A DNA stretch of 64,000 nt from Luteithermobacter gelatinilyticus. GTDB lineage: Bacteria; Pseudomonadota; Alphaproteobacteria; Sphingomonadales; Emcibacteraceae. The DNA is taken from positions 2,362,501-2,426,500 of the forward strand of contig NZ_CP040517.1 in the NCBI RefSeq assembly GCF_005849285.1. Reading direction: 5' to 3'. Position 1 is the first letter of the stretch. Every line of letters starts with the position of its first letter. The translations under genes were made by a program, and so were the position numbers. The notes beneath the pieces are model-generated. The model was given only the letters and a program-made list of their open reading frames with translations. It was not told where the DNA came from and did no database searches. Shown in pieces: positions 52,213 through 61,050 of the stretch.

Positions 52213-53517
52213 ATGCGTGCGACGCTTTCTGATCTGCCCCTGCTGCGAAACATCCCTGATCATCCGCGCTGGCTGTATCTGGATCTCAACAGTTATTTCG
52301 CCAGCGTGGAACAGCATCTTCAGCCCCGCCTGCGAGGCCGGCCAGTGGCCGTGGTGCCCATCCGCGACACGGACACGACCTGCGCCATTGCCGCCAGTTA
52401 CGAGGCCAAGGCGTTGGGGATCCGAACCGGTACCATGATTTATGAGGCCCGGAAAATCTGCCCTTCGCTTCAGATTGTGCCCGCCCGCCACGACCGTTAT
52501 GTGGACTATCACCACCGCATTCTTGATGAAATCAACCGTCATTTACCCATCACCAGGGTCTGCTCCATTGATGAGGTAGCCTGCCGGCTTCCCCCCACGG
52601 TGCAGGCCCCGGAGGCGGCGCTGACCCTGGCCCGGAACATCAAACGGGGCATTCACGATAATGTAGGCGAAAGTCTGAAAAGCTCCATCGGCATTGGCCC
52701 CAACCGGCTTTTGGCCAAGATCGCCAGCAACCTGCAAAAACCGGACGGGCTAACGTTGCTTACTAAACGGGACCTGCCGGAAAAAATCCTGCATTTGTCT
52801 TTACGCGACTTGCCCGGCATCGGTCGCAACATGGAACGACGGCTGCACCGGGCGGGTATCACAAACCTTCAGGGGCTTTGGGACATTGCCCCCAAACAAG
52901 CCCGCAAAATCTGGGGCAGTGTGGAAGGCGAGCGGTTCTGGTACGCGCTGCATGGGGTGGATCTGGGCGAGGAGATGGAAACCACCCGCCGCAGTGTCGG
53001 TCACAGCCATGTTCTGGAACCCGCCATGCGGCCGCCGGAACGGGCCCGGCTCGTGGCCCGGCGGCTGACCACCAAAGCGGCCAGCCGGTTACGCCGCGAA
53101 GGGTATTATGCCGGTGCGCTGAGCCTGTATGCCCGCTATGAAGGTGCTGGCCGCTGGCGCAGCGATCTGAAATTTCCTGCGGCTCAGGATAATTTCACCT
53201 TTCTTAAGGCACTGAATAAACTGTGGGCCGAAATGATACGACAGGACCGTCCAAAACGCCTCAAACATGTGGCTGTGAGCCTGTTCGGGCTGACCCCGGA
53301 ACAGGAGATCATGCCCGACCTGTTTGACCGGCTTCACGATCCGCTGCATACCAAACAGCAACGCCACATCCGGCTGTCCCAGGCCATGGACAAGGTCAAT
53401 GCCAAATATGGACTGGACACTGTGGTCCTCGGCTCCTTACCGCAGCCCTTGGCCCGCTTTACCGGCACCAAGATTGCTTTTACCCGCATTCCCGAGCGGG
53501 AAGAGTTCCATGAATGA
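52213..53517 (+). CDS. Y-family DNA polymerase (DinB/ImuB-like)
   Basis: 434 residues, GAAAGG before the ATG. Palm and fingers: WLYLDLNSYFASVEQHLQPR (first Asp), IAASYEAKALGIRTGTMIYE, RVCSIDEVACRL (Asp-Glu of the SIDE motif), SSIGIGPNRLLAKIASNLQK. Thumb HhH: LRDLPGIGRNMERRLHRAGI. Little-finger domain follows. Acidic residues are intact, so it should be catalytic, unlike ImuB. The C-terminus (RFTGTKIAFTRIPEREEFHE) differs from E. coli DinB, and I do not see a clear beta-clamp motif. The LexA box marks it as SOS-induced translesion synthesis. Confidence 0.88.
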   Translation: MRATLSDLPLLRNIPDHPRWLYLDLNSYFASVEQHLQPRLRGRPVAVVPIRDTDTTCAIAASYEAKALGIRTGTMIYEARKICPSLQIVPARHDRYVDYHHRILDEINRHLPITRVCSIDEVACRLPPTVQAPEAALTLARNIKRGIHDNVGESLKSSIGIGPNRLLAKIASNLQKPDGLTLLTKRDLPEKILHLSLRDLPGIGRNMERRLHRAGITNLQGLWDIAPKQARKIWGSVEGERFWYALHGVDLGEEMETTRRSVGHSHVLEPAMRPPERARLVARRLTTKAASRLRREGYYAGALSLYARYEGAGRWRSDLKFPAAQDNFTFLKALNKLWAEMIRQDRPKRLKHVAVSLFGLTPEQEIMPDLFDRLHDPLHTKQQRHIRLSQAMDKVNAKYGLDTVVLGSLPQPLARFTGTKIAFTRIPEREEFHE

Positions 53518-53667
53518 GCCCCAAAGCCTTTCAGTGTAACTTTCATTGTGGCTTTCCGGATGGCCGCCGCTTGCATTTCTGGTGCATTTATAGTCTTGCC
53601 AAGCTTGATTCCAGCCGCTAAACCACCATCTTTAAAGAAGATGCAGTCAAGGAACGGGGTAAAGAGC

Positions 53668-54699
53668 ATGTCCATACCTTTAACGGCGCCCATCGCCAAG
53701 ACCACCGGTATGAGCGATGACGAACTGATTGCGGAAATCAACCGTCTTCGCAAGGAAAGAAATGCCGTTATTCTGGCCCATTATTATCAGGACGGCAGAA
53801 TACAGGATCTGGCGGATTTTGTCGGCGACAGCCTGGACCTGTCACGCAAGGCCGCCGCAACAGATGCGGACGTGATTGTGTTTTGCGGGGTGCGTTTTAT
53901 GGCGGAAGTGGCCAAAATCCTGAGTCCCGAAAAAACCGTGATCCTGCCGGATATGGAAGCAGGCTGCTCCCTGGAAGACAGCTGCCCGCCGGAGGATTTT
54001 GCGGAATTCCGCAAAAAATACCCGGATCATCTATGCATCACCTATATCAACTGCTCTGCGGCCGTAAAGGCGCTATCGGACATTATCATCACCTCGTCCA
54101 ATGCAGAATACATCATTAACCAGATTCCTGAGGATCAGCCCATCATCCTGGCGCCGGACCGGCATCTGGGTGCCTATCTGTCCCGCAAGACCGGCCGCGA
54201 CATGGTGCTGTGGCCGGGAAGCTGCATTGTTCATGAACGGTTTTCCGAACAGGAACTGATCCGGTTGAAAACCGAACATCCGGACGCCCCAGTGGCAGCA
54301 CACCCGGAATGCCCGGAACATATTCTGCGCCATGCGGATCATGTCGGGTCCACCTCGTCCATCCTGAAATTCGTTCTGGAAAACCAGGCGCAAAAATTCA
54401 TCATCGCCACGGAACCGCATATTATCCACCAGATGCAAAAAACCGCGCCGCACAAAACCTTTATCGGCGCACCGGGCATGGATGATGATTGCAACTGCAA
54501 TAACTGTCCCTTTATGGAGCTGAATACGCTGGAAAAGCTTTACATCTGCATGCGCGACATGACCCCGGAAATTCTGGTGGATGAAGAAACCCGCATCAAG
54601 GCCCTGGCCCCACTGGACAAGATGCTGGAAATGTCCCCGCCGGTACCGAAAGACCAGCGGCCGCCCCAGAACTTTCCCATGACCGGCCGGGCCTATTGA
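53668..54699 (+). CDS. nadA: Quinolinate synthase
   Basis: 343 residues from ATG 53668 with AAAGAG just upstream; the frame runs on to 53548 without similarity. Makes quinolinate from iminoaspartate and dihydroxyacetone phosphate using a [4Fe-4S] cluster. Cys ligands appear in [40 protein letters not shown] and [21 protein letters not shown]-terminal [20 protein letters not shown] is characteristic. nadC starts 7 bases after its stop. No nadB nearby. Confidence 0.94.
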   Translation: MSIPLTAPIAKTTGMSDDELIAEINRLRKERNAVILAHYYQDGRIQDLADFVGDSLDLSRKAAATDADVIVFCGVRFMAEVAKILSPEKTVILPDMEAGCSLEDSCPPEDFAEFRKKYPDHLCITYINCSAAVKALSDIIITSSNAEYIINQIPEDQPIILAPDRHLGAYLSRKTGRDMVLWPGSCIVHERFSEQELIRLKTEHPDAPVAAHPECPEHILRHADHVGSTSSILKFVLENQAQKFIIATEPHIIHQMQKTAPHKTFIGAPGMDDDCNCNNCPFMELNTLEKLYICMRDMTPEILVDEETRIKALAPLDKMLEMSPPVPKDQRPPQNFPMTGRAY

Positions 54700-54706
54700 C
54701 GGGGAT

Positions 54707-55570
54707 ATGATGAGCGACCTGCCCCTGTTCAAGGAAGAACTGCGCCAATTTGTCAAAAATGCGCTGGATGAAGATATCGGCCGTGGCGATATCACCACTT
54801 TGGCCACTATTCCGACGCATCTGCGCCTCAGTGCGGCCATGAACAGCCGCGAGAATCTGGTGGTGGCCGGCATGCCGCTGGCGGTGGAAATCCTCAAGAC
54901 CGTTGACTCTTCATTACAGATCGAGGTGCTGGCCGGAGATGGCCTTGAAGTGACTTCTGGAAACACGCTGATGCGCCTGGAAGGCAACGCTCAGAAGATT
55001 CTGACCGCCGAACGGACAGCGCTGAATATTCTGCAACATCTGTCGGGCATCGCCACCCTCACCCGCCAGTATGTAAAAGCCATCAGCCATACCGACTGCA
55101 AGCTTCTGGACACCCGCAAAACGCTGCCACTATACCGTAAGCTGGCGAAATACGCCACCCGTCTGGGCGGCGCCATGAACCATCGTATGCGGCTGGATGA
55201 TGGCGTGCTGATCAAGGACAATCACATCGCCCGGGTGGGCAGCGTCAAGGCGGCCATCGACGCGGCCAAAGCCTTTGACATCAGCGCCAGCCGGATTGGC
55301 ATTACCGTGGAATGCGATACCCTCGATCAGGCCGCCGAAGCCGTGGAAGCCGGAGCTGACCGTCTGCTGCTGGACAATATGACGCTGGATCAGTTACGCG
55401 AGGCTGTCTCACGCTACAAGGGACAGGTGGAACTGGAGGCTTCCGGCGGGGTGACGCTTGAGACCATCAGCGCCATCGCCGAGACCGGCGTGGATTATAT
55501 TTCCGTCGGGCGCATTACCCAGTCCGCCCCCGCCGTGGATATCGGTCTGGATTATCTGAGCGAATCCTGA
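54707..55570 (+). CDS. nadC: Nicotinate-nucleotide pyrophosphorylase (carboxylating)
   Basis: 287 residues; two consecutive ATGs at 54707 and 54710. Converts quinolinate and PRPP to nicotinate mononucleotide. Signatures DEDIGRGDITTLA, ERTALNILQHLSGIATLTRQ, LLDTRKTLPLYRKLAKYATR, GGAMNHRMRLDDGVLIKDNH, ITVECDTLDQAAEAVEAGAD, and VELEASGGVTLETISAIAET. Follows nadA closely, so an NAD operon. The last 19 bases overlap the end of the convergent PAP2 gene. Confidence 0.95.
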   Translation: MMSDLPLFKEELRQFVKNALDEDIGRGDITTLATIPTHLRLSAAMNSRENLVVAGMPLAVEILKTVDSSLQIEVLAGDGLEVTSGNTLMRLEGNAQKILTAERTALNILQHLSGIATLTRQYVKAISHTDCKLLDTRKTLPLYRKLAKYATRLGGAMNHRMRLDDGVLIKDNHIARVGSVKAAIDAAKAFDISASRIGITVECDTLDQAAEAVEAGADRLLLDNMTLDQLREAVSRYKGQVELEASGGVTLETISAIAETGVDYISVGRITQSAPAVDIGLDYLSES

Positions 55571-56721
55571 GGCAGCGGGGTTCCGCGCCGGGTTCTGTAA
55601 GCCTGATAACGATCCACAAGCCAGCCGGAGAAACGCCACAATCCCCAAGTGCCCAACATCGACACATAGCCGTCCACCGCATAATGCCAGCCCAGATGCA
55701 CCGACCCGATCTGAATGATGATCAGATAGGCCAGCATCACATAACCCAGCGGCCGGTTAAAAGCCCGACTTGAAAGAAACAGCAGCATGGCAAAGGCCAC
55801 ATGCATGCTGGGCATGGCGGTAATGCCGCTGCCCAGCCCCAATTCGCCGTCCGTATAATAGTCCCAGAGCAGTTTCTGGTATTCAAGCGCCGAAAGACCC
55901 ATCTTTCCGTCTGCCGTGCCAATGGCGGCGGCGATTTCCTGAAGCCGGGCCATCAGCGGGGAAAAAACATCCGGCCCGTCCACAATATTGCCGTAAAAAC
56001 AGGGTCCAGCCGCAGACAGTGTAATGGCCATCAACGATCCCAGAACGGACCAGGACAGAAAATAGGTCAGCAAATACTGATGATGGATCTTCCCCAAACG
56101 CCTGTGATGAACAATCATCCACAGGGTATGAAACATCAGAAACAGAAACCACAACCGGTAAAAGAAATCCAGAACCCTGGTCGACGTCACATCCCCGAAC
56201 AAGGCATGCGTGATCTGCCATGGATGAACCCCGAAATGCAAAAACCGATCCGCCTGCATGAAAAATTCGTCAAGATAAAAAGGGTTTATCGCCGGCAGCA
56301 GGGTCTTGACGCTGCTGAACACCGACATAAAGAAGGAAATCATCACAAAAGGAATGAAAATGCGCACCAGCGCCGACGGATGCACCCCATATATATAAAG
56401 GTCCCGCAGCGCCCTACGGGAAAACGCATACCGGCCGTGGCGAAGGACATAACTTGCCAATTTCACGAACAATACAAATCCTAGCGAAAGCAAAAAGGGC
56501 AGTTTGTAAATTTCATAACTGACCAGATCGTTCACCCCATAGGCTGCCAACAGGATATTGACGCCCAGCACATAGGCCAGGAAAACGCCGGTCATTGGCA
56601 TATAGCTCGCCAGCACTGCCGTGAGCCGTTCCGCCTGAGCAAATCCAGATTCTCTTCCGGATTTTTTCCCGGAGTCTGCCCCGACTTTTGTGCCGGACAT
56701 TGTCAACTCAGCTTGCGACAT
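55552..56721 (-). CDS. PAP2-superfamily membrane phosphatase (AUR1-like), second copy
   Basis: 389 residues from ATG 56721, overlapping the end of the upstream paralogue by 14 bases. Six or more membrane segments. Acid-phosphatase motifs GITAMPSMHVAFAML and IGSVHLGWHYAVDGYVSMLG give the two catalytic His and the Asp. The arrangement recalls the PAP2_3 (Aur1/Ipt1) group of phospholipid or inositolphospho-transferases rather than plain PgpB. The substrate is unknown. Part of a tandem pair with the next gene. Confidence 0.8.
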   Translation of the reverse strand: MSQAELTMSGTKVGADSGKKSGRESGFAQAERLTAVLASYMPMTGVFLAYVLGVNILLAAYGVNDLVSYEIYKLPFLLSLGFVLFVKLASYVLRHGRYAFSRRALRDLYIYGVHPSALVRIFIPFVMISFFMSVFSSVKTLLPAINPFYLDEFFMQADRFLHFGVHPWQITHALFGDVTSTRVLDFFYRLWFLFLMFHTLWMIVHHRRLGKIHHQYLLTYFLSWSVLGSLMAITLSAAGPCFYGNIVDGPDVFSPLMARLQEIAAAIGTADGKMGLSALEYQKLLWDYYTDGELGLGSGITAMPSMHVAFAMLLFLSSRAFNRPLGYVMLAYLIIIQIGSVHLGWHYAVDGYVSMLGTWGLWRFSGWLVDRYQAYRTRRGTPLPQDSLR

Positions 56722-57811
56722 GGCCTGTTCCCCGTCCGCGGCACTGGACCAGCCAGCCGGACACCCGCCACAACCCCCAGGTGCCCAACATCGACACATA
56801 GCCGTCCACCGCATAATGCCAGCCCAGATGCACCGACCCGATCTGAATGATGATCAGGAAGGCGAAGAAAAAATATCCCACATAGCGGCTGACCTCGCGG
56901 CCGGACAGGTAAAGCAGCATGGCAACGGAAACATGCATGCTGGGCATGGCGGAAATGCCGCTGCCCGCGCCGGTCGCATTATCCTGGTAATAGGCCAGCA
57001 GGTCTTTCTGGATGTCCAGAGCATAAAGCTGAAACAGGCCGCCGGTAGCCTGGCGCTGGTCATAAAAGTCCTGCAGGCGGGCCATCAATGGCGCAAACAC
57101 ATCCGGCCCGTCCACAAATACACCATAATAACAGGGCCCCGCCGAAGACAACATCACCGCCAGCACCGAGCCCAGCACAAACCAGCACAACAAAAACGCC
57201 AGTAAGAACTGGGCCCGTTTTGCCCCGAAAGAGACATTCACCACCTGCCATAACACATAGGAGAACATCAGGAAAAACCAGAGATTATAGAAAAAATTGA
57301 TTACCCCGCTCATCAATGCGGTGCCAAATAGGGCATGGGTGATTTTCCAGGGATCAACGCCAAAATGGAGCAGGCGGTCCAGTTTCATGAAAACTTCATC
57401 CAGATAAAAAGGCTGGAGCGCCGGAATGACACTTTTCAGGGAGGAAAAAATGGAAATATAGCCGGGGAGAAACAGGAACGGCACGGCAAAGGCCAGAAGA
57501 TAATCCGCATTCAGCCAACCGGCCCGGAAATCGGAAATGATGCGCCCGGCTCCTTTTTCCGAACGGTCATAGGACAGATACCGCAACAAATAGGTGGTGG
57601 TTTTGATAAAGACAATCGCCGCCAGACTGATATAAATAATCTCCACATACAGGCTGATGGTAAAATGTGCCGCCAGCCCCTGCCACCACATCACGGTCCA
57701 AATGCTTGCCGCCTGAAGAAGAAACACCGTCAGCAACACCATATGCCGATACAGGTTTTCCCGATCCAGTGCCATATGGCGGTTTAATATGTTCAAAACG
57801 GCTTCGCTCAT
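56708..57811 (-). CDS. PAP2-superfamily membrane phosphatase (AUR1-like), first copy
   Basis: 367 residues with the same order of motifs as its neighbour: GISAMPSMHVSVAMLLYLSG and IGSVHLGWHYAVDGYVSMLG. PFYLDEVFMKLDRLLHFGVD, near the middle, is also shared (PFYLDEFFMQADRFLHFGVH in the other). The N-termini are unrelated. About 85 bases near the 3' end are almost identical in DNA between the two copies, more alike than the rest. It leads the two-gene operon. A role in lipid headgroup transfer or polyprenyl-phosphate recycling is possible. Confidence 0.8.
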   Translation of the reverse strand: MSEAVLNILNRHMALDRENLYRHMVLLTVFLLQAASIWTVMWWQGLAAHFTISLYVEIIYISLAAIVFIKTTTYLLRYLSYDRSEKGAGRIISDFRAGWLNADYLLAFAVPFLFLPGYISIFSSLKSVIPALQPFYLDEVFMKLDRLLHFGVDPWKITHALFGTALMSGVINFFYNLWFFLMFSYVLWQVVNVSFGAKRAQFLLAFLLCWFVLGSVLAVMLSSAGPCYYGVFVDGPDVFAPLMARLQDFYDQRQATGGLFQLYALDIQKDLLAYYQDNATGAGSGISAMPSMHVSVAMLLYLSGREVSRYVGYFFFAFLIIIQIGSVHLGWHYAVDGYVSMLGTWGLWRVSGWLVQCRGRGTGHVAS

Positions 57812-57949
57812 TTTCCCTGCCCTCGAAATTCCTGTTCAAGGCTATTCCGAGGAAGTTAAAAAAAAGCAAATAAGTCTCCACTCCCTCCCCGAAAAAGCGG
57901 TAGCCTCAAACCACTTTTTCGGTGTATACAACCGCTTCGCCCCCATATT

Positions 57950-57985
57950 AGAATGAATTGAGCCAACCTATTCACAATTCACTCT
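57950..57985. repeat. TAGAGTG repeat family, short copy (subtype 1)
   Basis: 36 bases: AGAATGAATTG, AGCCAACCTATTCA, CAATTCACTCT. Lies in the intergenic region upstream of the PAP2 operon. Confidence 0.85.
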
Positions 57986-58012
57986 AGAGACACTCTCATC
58001 ACGGTTCACTCC
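57986..58012. repeat. TAGAGTG repeat family, decayed copy adjoining the previous one
   Basis: AGAGACACTCTCATCACGG then TTCACTCC resembles the right half of a subtype 2 copy (compare 63889-63908: ATCTCATCACGATTCACTCT). It abuts the intact copy with no gap. Confidence 0.55.
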
Positions 58013-58040
58013 AAAGGCATGACATGACCCGATCACAGGC

Positions 58041-58198
58041 TAGGTCGTAAACTCATAAATATGATGCAATTCTGTAGGGAAATAACGTCAAACCGGTGCG
58101 AAGAACAGGGCTTGCCAATAGCCCCGCTATTGCTGGCGCCTGTTCGCGAAGCAAAAGCGCGCGCGCAGAATGGAGCATATTTATGAGTTTACGACCTA
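58041..58198. mobile_element. 158-bp palindromic element (MITE-like) overlapping the start of the DMT transporter gene
   Basis: Perfect 23-base inverted ends: 58041-58063 (TAGGTCGTAAACTCATAAAT...) and 58176-58198. Similarity continues inward with ATGCAATTCTG facing CAGAATGGAG. The middle adds more complementary parts (CAATAGC / GCTATTG and GCGAA...AACAGG / CCTGTTCGC), so nearly the whole unit can fold on itself. No coding capacity of its own. The ends resemble IS-derived MITEs. The ATG of the downstream gene lies inside the right arm. Confidence 0.75.
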
Positions 58199-59067
58199 AT
58201 CTTCTGTTGACTTTGGCGGCTCTGATCTGGGGCGTGGGGTTTGTGTTCCAGAAGGAAGCCATGGCTCATATGGGCCCCTTTATGTTCAACGGGCTGCGCT
58301 TTCTGATCGGCGGCGGTGTCCTGTTGCCGCTGATTTACCTCCAGCGCCACAAAAGACAACGCTACGGCACACGCCTGTCCCGTCCCCTTCTGAGAGGCGC
58401 AGGGCTCGCCGGAACCATTATGTTCGCCGCCGCGGCCCTGCAACAATTCGGTATTGTTCATACCACCGTCACCAATACAGGATTTATTACCGGATTGTAT
58501 ATGATCCTGGTGCCGGTGCTGGGCTGGTTTCTCGGCCACAGATATCGCCCGGGTATCTGGGGGGCGGTGTTGATGGCCTGTGTGGGGCTTTATCTTCTTT
58601 CCGGGGCGGGGCAGGTGATGCCAGCCTACGGCGATATGCTGGTATTTGCCGGAGCCGTGTGCTGGGCCGCCCATGTGCTGACCATCGACCATCTAACCAC
58701 CCAGTATGACCAGATCCTGATCGCTATGATCCAGTTTATGATTTGCGGCCTGTTAAGCTGTCTGGCCGCTTTTCTCGCAGGGGAAACCCTCCCGGTTACC
58801 TCCGCTGCCGCCTGGACATGGATTTTATTGAGCGGGATATTGGCCGTGGGGATCGCCTTTACCCTGCAGGTGGTAGGACAGGCGGTTGCACCACCGGCCC
58901 AGGCGGCCATGCTGATGAATCTGGAAGCCGTCTTTGCCGCCGCTGCCGGATATATGTTTTTCGGGGAATATCTTACCCCTCTCGCGCTGACCGGTTGTGC
59001 GCTGATGCTGGCGGGATGTGTTCTGGCGCAGCGTTATCCACCGCTGCCAGCCGGCCATCGGGCCTAG
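58183..59067 (+). CDS. DMT-superfamily (EamA) transporter
   Basis: 294 residues from ATG 58183, with GGAG 8 bases upstream. Ten membrane segments in two EamA halves (LLLTLAALIWGVGFVFQKEA opening the first, GDMLVFAGAVCWAAHVLTID the second). The family exports amino acids or other metabolites; substrate unknown. The ribosome-binding site, start codon and first five codons (MSLRP) lie inside the right arm of the 158-bp palindromic element. The TAG stop is shared with a repeat copy. Confidence 0.88.
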   Translation: MSLRPNLLLTLAALIWGVGFVFQKEAMAHMGPFMFNGLRFLIGGGVLLPLIYLQRHKRQRYGTRLSRPLLRGAGLAGTIMFAAAALQQFGIVHTTVTNTGFITGLYMILVPVLGWFLGHRYRPGIWGAVLMACVGLYLLSGAGQVMPAYGDMLVFAGAVCWAAHVLTIDHLTTQYDQILIAMIQFMICGLLSCLAAFLAGETLPVTSAAAWTWILLSGILAVGIAFTLQVVGQAVAPPAQAAMLMNLEAVFAAAAGYMFFGEYLTPLALTGCALMLAGCVLAQRYPPLPAGHRA

Positions 59068-59082
59068 AGTGAATTGTGATGA
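59066..59082. repeat. TAGAGTG repeat family, left half (subtype 2)
   Basis: AGAGTGAATTGTGATGA, matching the left half of subtype 2, then unrelated sequence. The DMT transporter's TAG stop is formed at its left edge. Confidence 0.65.
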
Positions 59083-59207
59083 CATGGAACGGCCATTGCG
59101 GGTGGAAGCGACGCAATCCATCCCCCGTGAGACGGCACGCCCCCTTTCGGGAGTTTGCTATAACGCGTTTATCAATTCGCCCCCCCAGAGCCCGGACTCT
59201 GGGCCTA

Positions 59208-60791
59208 TTACTCCCGGCTCGTAAAGTCCAGCGCCTGGCGCGCCGTGCGCAGGCTGTGTTTGCGCCGCACCGGATGGGCCCGGAACCGCTTCAGCGCCGC
59301 CAGGGCCTCGGCCTGCCAGGACGCGTCGGGAAAGGCCGACCGCTCTTCCTCTACCGCACAGAGGGTTTTCAGATAATGACAGGAAATGATCGGTTCCGGC
59401 AGGCCGTGATTCAAAAGGAATTCGTGAAAATCCCGCAAAAAAGCGGTAGTGTCCGGAACCCGCCAGTCCTCAAGGGACACCGTTTTATCCAGATATTTCA
59501 TATTCCGGCCGGCGAAACAAGCCATCTGTAACAAGGCTGCTGGCCACAGGTCCGGTGTCTCCCGACACAGGTGACGGACCGCATTGGCGAAAGTCAGTCC
59601 ATGGGTGAAATCCAGCCAGTCCACATTATCCGCCACCTTGTTGTCCGTGCGGGCCGCCAGCCTCACATCAAAATGCAACAAATTCCGAACCAGTACCTGA
59701 AACAGAATCGAAAACAGATGGGCAGGACTGTTGCCGCTGCCCCCCACTCGCGTCAGTATTCTGTTGACCGGCATGTCCTGAATCTCTTCGGGCGCAAGGT
59801 CCGTTTTCTGCCCCACGGTCCAACCCGCCAGCGCCGGACCATAAGCCCGAAATTCCGGAATAAGGTCTTCGCGGGTGGCATAGACGAGCCTTCTGACCAG
59901 AGGAAGCAGCACCACATCCAGACTGTCTTCACCAATCTCCGCCAGAAGCTGCCCGCTTTTGTAAACATAAATAGCCGCATGGCCAAAATCATTGTAATGG
60001 GCCAACGCTGCCCGGGCCAATACGGGTCTCAGTTCGGCATAGGTCATGCCTTCCCCTATGGCTCCGCGAATTCGGGCCACGGCCTCGGCTTCGTTTTCTT
60101 CCTCCACCGCTTGAAGAAACGCCTCCGCCTCAAAGGGAAGTACTTTTTCCGGATAGGGAAAGCGGCCGTAACGCAAGCTGTCCCAGGCAAAATGACTAAC
60201 ACATTCCAACGCCGCCACCAGCGCCGCTTCGGGGCGGTCTTCGGCTTCATATCGACGGATCAGGGAAAGCCAGTCGGCGGCCGCGGCAAAGGCGTGGGAC
60301 ATACCATATTCAAACCGGTCCCAGGTCCGACGGATCACCTCCGCCACCGCCGCCGAATACTCTCCGCCCGCCTTTCTGAAACGCGCCAATTCACGCCCCA
60401 TGCGGGCATAGTCATAGCGATAAAAAGCCTCCTGTAGACTGTCCAGCGCTTTTTTCTGCATCTCTTCAGGGGCAGGTCCAGAGAGATCAACATAAAGATT
60501 CCCCTCCTGCCAGCGCAGCGGATAGGATCTCAGACGGTCTCCACCGACAAGGGTTTCCCCGCTCTTCAGATCAAACTTCCAGTTATGCCAGTTGCAAGTC
60601 AGGGTGCAATCCGCAGAAAGCTGCCCTTCGCTTAACGGGTATCCTTCGTGAGGACACCGGTTATTGACCGCGAAAAACCTTTCCCCCTGTTTCAGGATCA
60701 AAATCTGGCGGGAAGCGGCGCGGAATACCATCCGCCCCGTTTTCAGAAGTGGCGAAAGATCCTCAACCTTGGTCCATTGGCCGTGCGACAT
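59208..60791 (-). CDS. Rieske [2Fe-2S] protein with a large helical C-terminal domain
   Basis: 527 residues. Residues 1-105 are a Rieske ferredoxin domain: NNRCPHEGYPLSEGQL (C-x-H) and LTCNWHNWKFDL (C-x2-H), both clusters intact. The remaining 420 residues are helical with many His and acidic residues (for example ALAHYNDFGHAAIYVYKSGQ and RNLLHFDVRLAARTDNKVAD). I do not recognise this part with certainty; questin-oxidase-like proteins are a possibility. It is not a ring-hydroxylating oxygenase with the usual iron facial triad. Divergent from the SufR-like regulator. Confidence 0.72.
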   Translation of the reverse strand: MSHGQWTKVEDLSPLLKTGRMVFRAASRQILILKQGERFFAVNNRCPHEGYPLSEGQLSADCTLTCNWHNWKFDLKSGETLVGGDRLRSYPLRWQEGNLYVDLSGPAPEEMQKKALDSLQEAFYRYDYARMGRELARFRKAGGEYSAAVAEVIRRTWDRFEYGMSHAFAAAADWLSLIRRYEAEDRPEAALVAALECVSHFAWDSLRYGRFPYPEKVLPFEAEAFLQAVEEENEAEAVARIRGAIGEGMTYAELRPVLARAALAHYNDFGHAAIYVYKSGQLLAEIGEDSLDVVLLPLVRRLVYATREDLIPEFRAYGPALAGWTVGQKTDLAPEEIQDMPVNRILTRVGGSGNSPAHLFSILFQVLVRNLLHFDVRLAARTDNKVADNVDWLDFTHGLTFANAVRHLCRETPDLWPAALLQMACFAGRNMKYLDKTVSLEDWRVPDTTAFLRDFHEFLLNHGLPEPIISCHYLKTLCAVEEERSAFPDASWQAEALAALKRFRAHPVRRKHSLRTARQALDFTSRE

Positions 60792-60831
60792 GTTCAGTCC
60801 TCATTTAGGCTGCCAGTATATTACCAGTATA

Positions 60832-60960
60832 TTATCTATAATCCCACGGCCCCAGATCTTTTGGATTACGGGAAGGAAAACCGCGAATAACCCGATCCAC
60901 AAGATCTCCCCACCAGCCAGAAGCGATATGTTGAAAACGATAAGAATAAGAAACAGTCAT
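60832..60960 (-). CDS. Small conserved-looking protein (42 aa)
   Basis: 42 codons from ATG 60960, with AAGGAG 8 bases upstream. Sequence MTVSYSYRFQHIASGWWGDL then VDRVIRGFPSRNPKDLGPWD, ending YR: no membrane helix, aromatic and Arg-rich, compact. Stop is 40 bases upstream of the Rieske gene on the same strand, so they are probably co-transcribed. It is divergent from the SufR-like gene. The strong ribosome-binding site and codon pattern argue for a real gene. No family recognised. Confidence 0.6.
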   Translation of the reverse strand: MTVSYSYRFQHIASGWWGDLVDRVIRGFPSRNPKDLGPWDYR

Positions 60961-60982
60961 GGCTCTTCTCCTTTTCCAAAGT

Positions 60983-61039
60983 TTTTTCTTTACAAATCTA
61001 AATAGCATATTTTCTTTACTTTAAAAAGATTTTTCTTTA
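60983..61039. promoter_or_regulatory. Three T-rich direct repeats in the Rieske/SufR-like divergent promoter region
   Basis: TTTTTCTTTA (60983-60992), ATTTTCTTTA (61009-61018) and TTTTTCTTTA (61030-61039), at steps of 26 and 21 bases. They lie between the two divergent genes and could be operator sites, though low complexity makes chance possible. Confidence 0.35.
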
Positions 61040-61050
61040 AAAAATAAACC

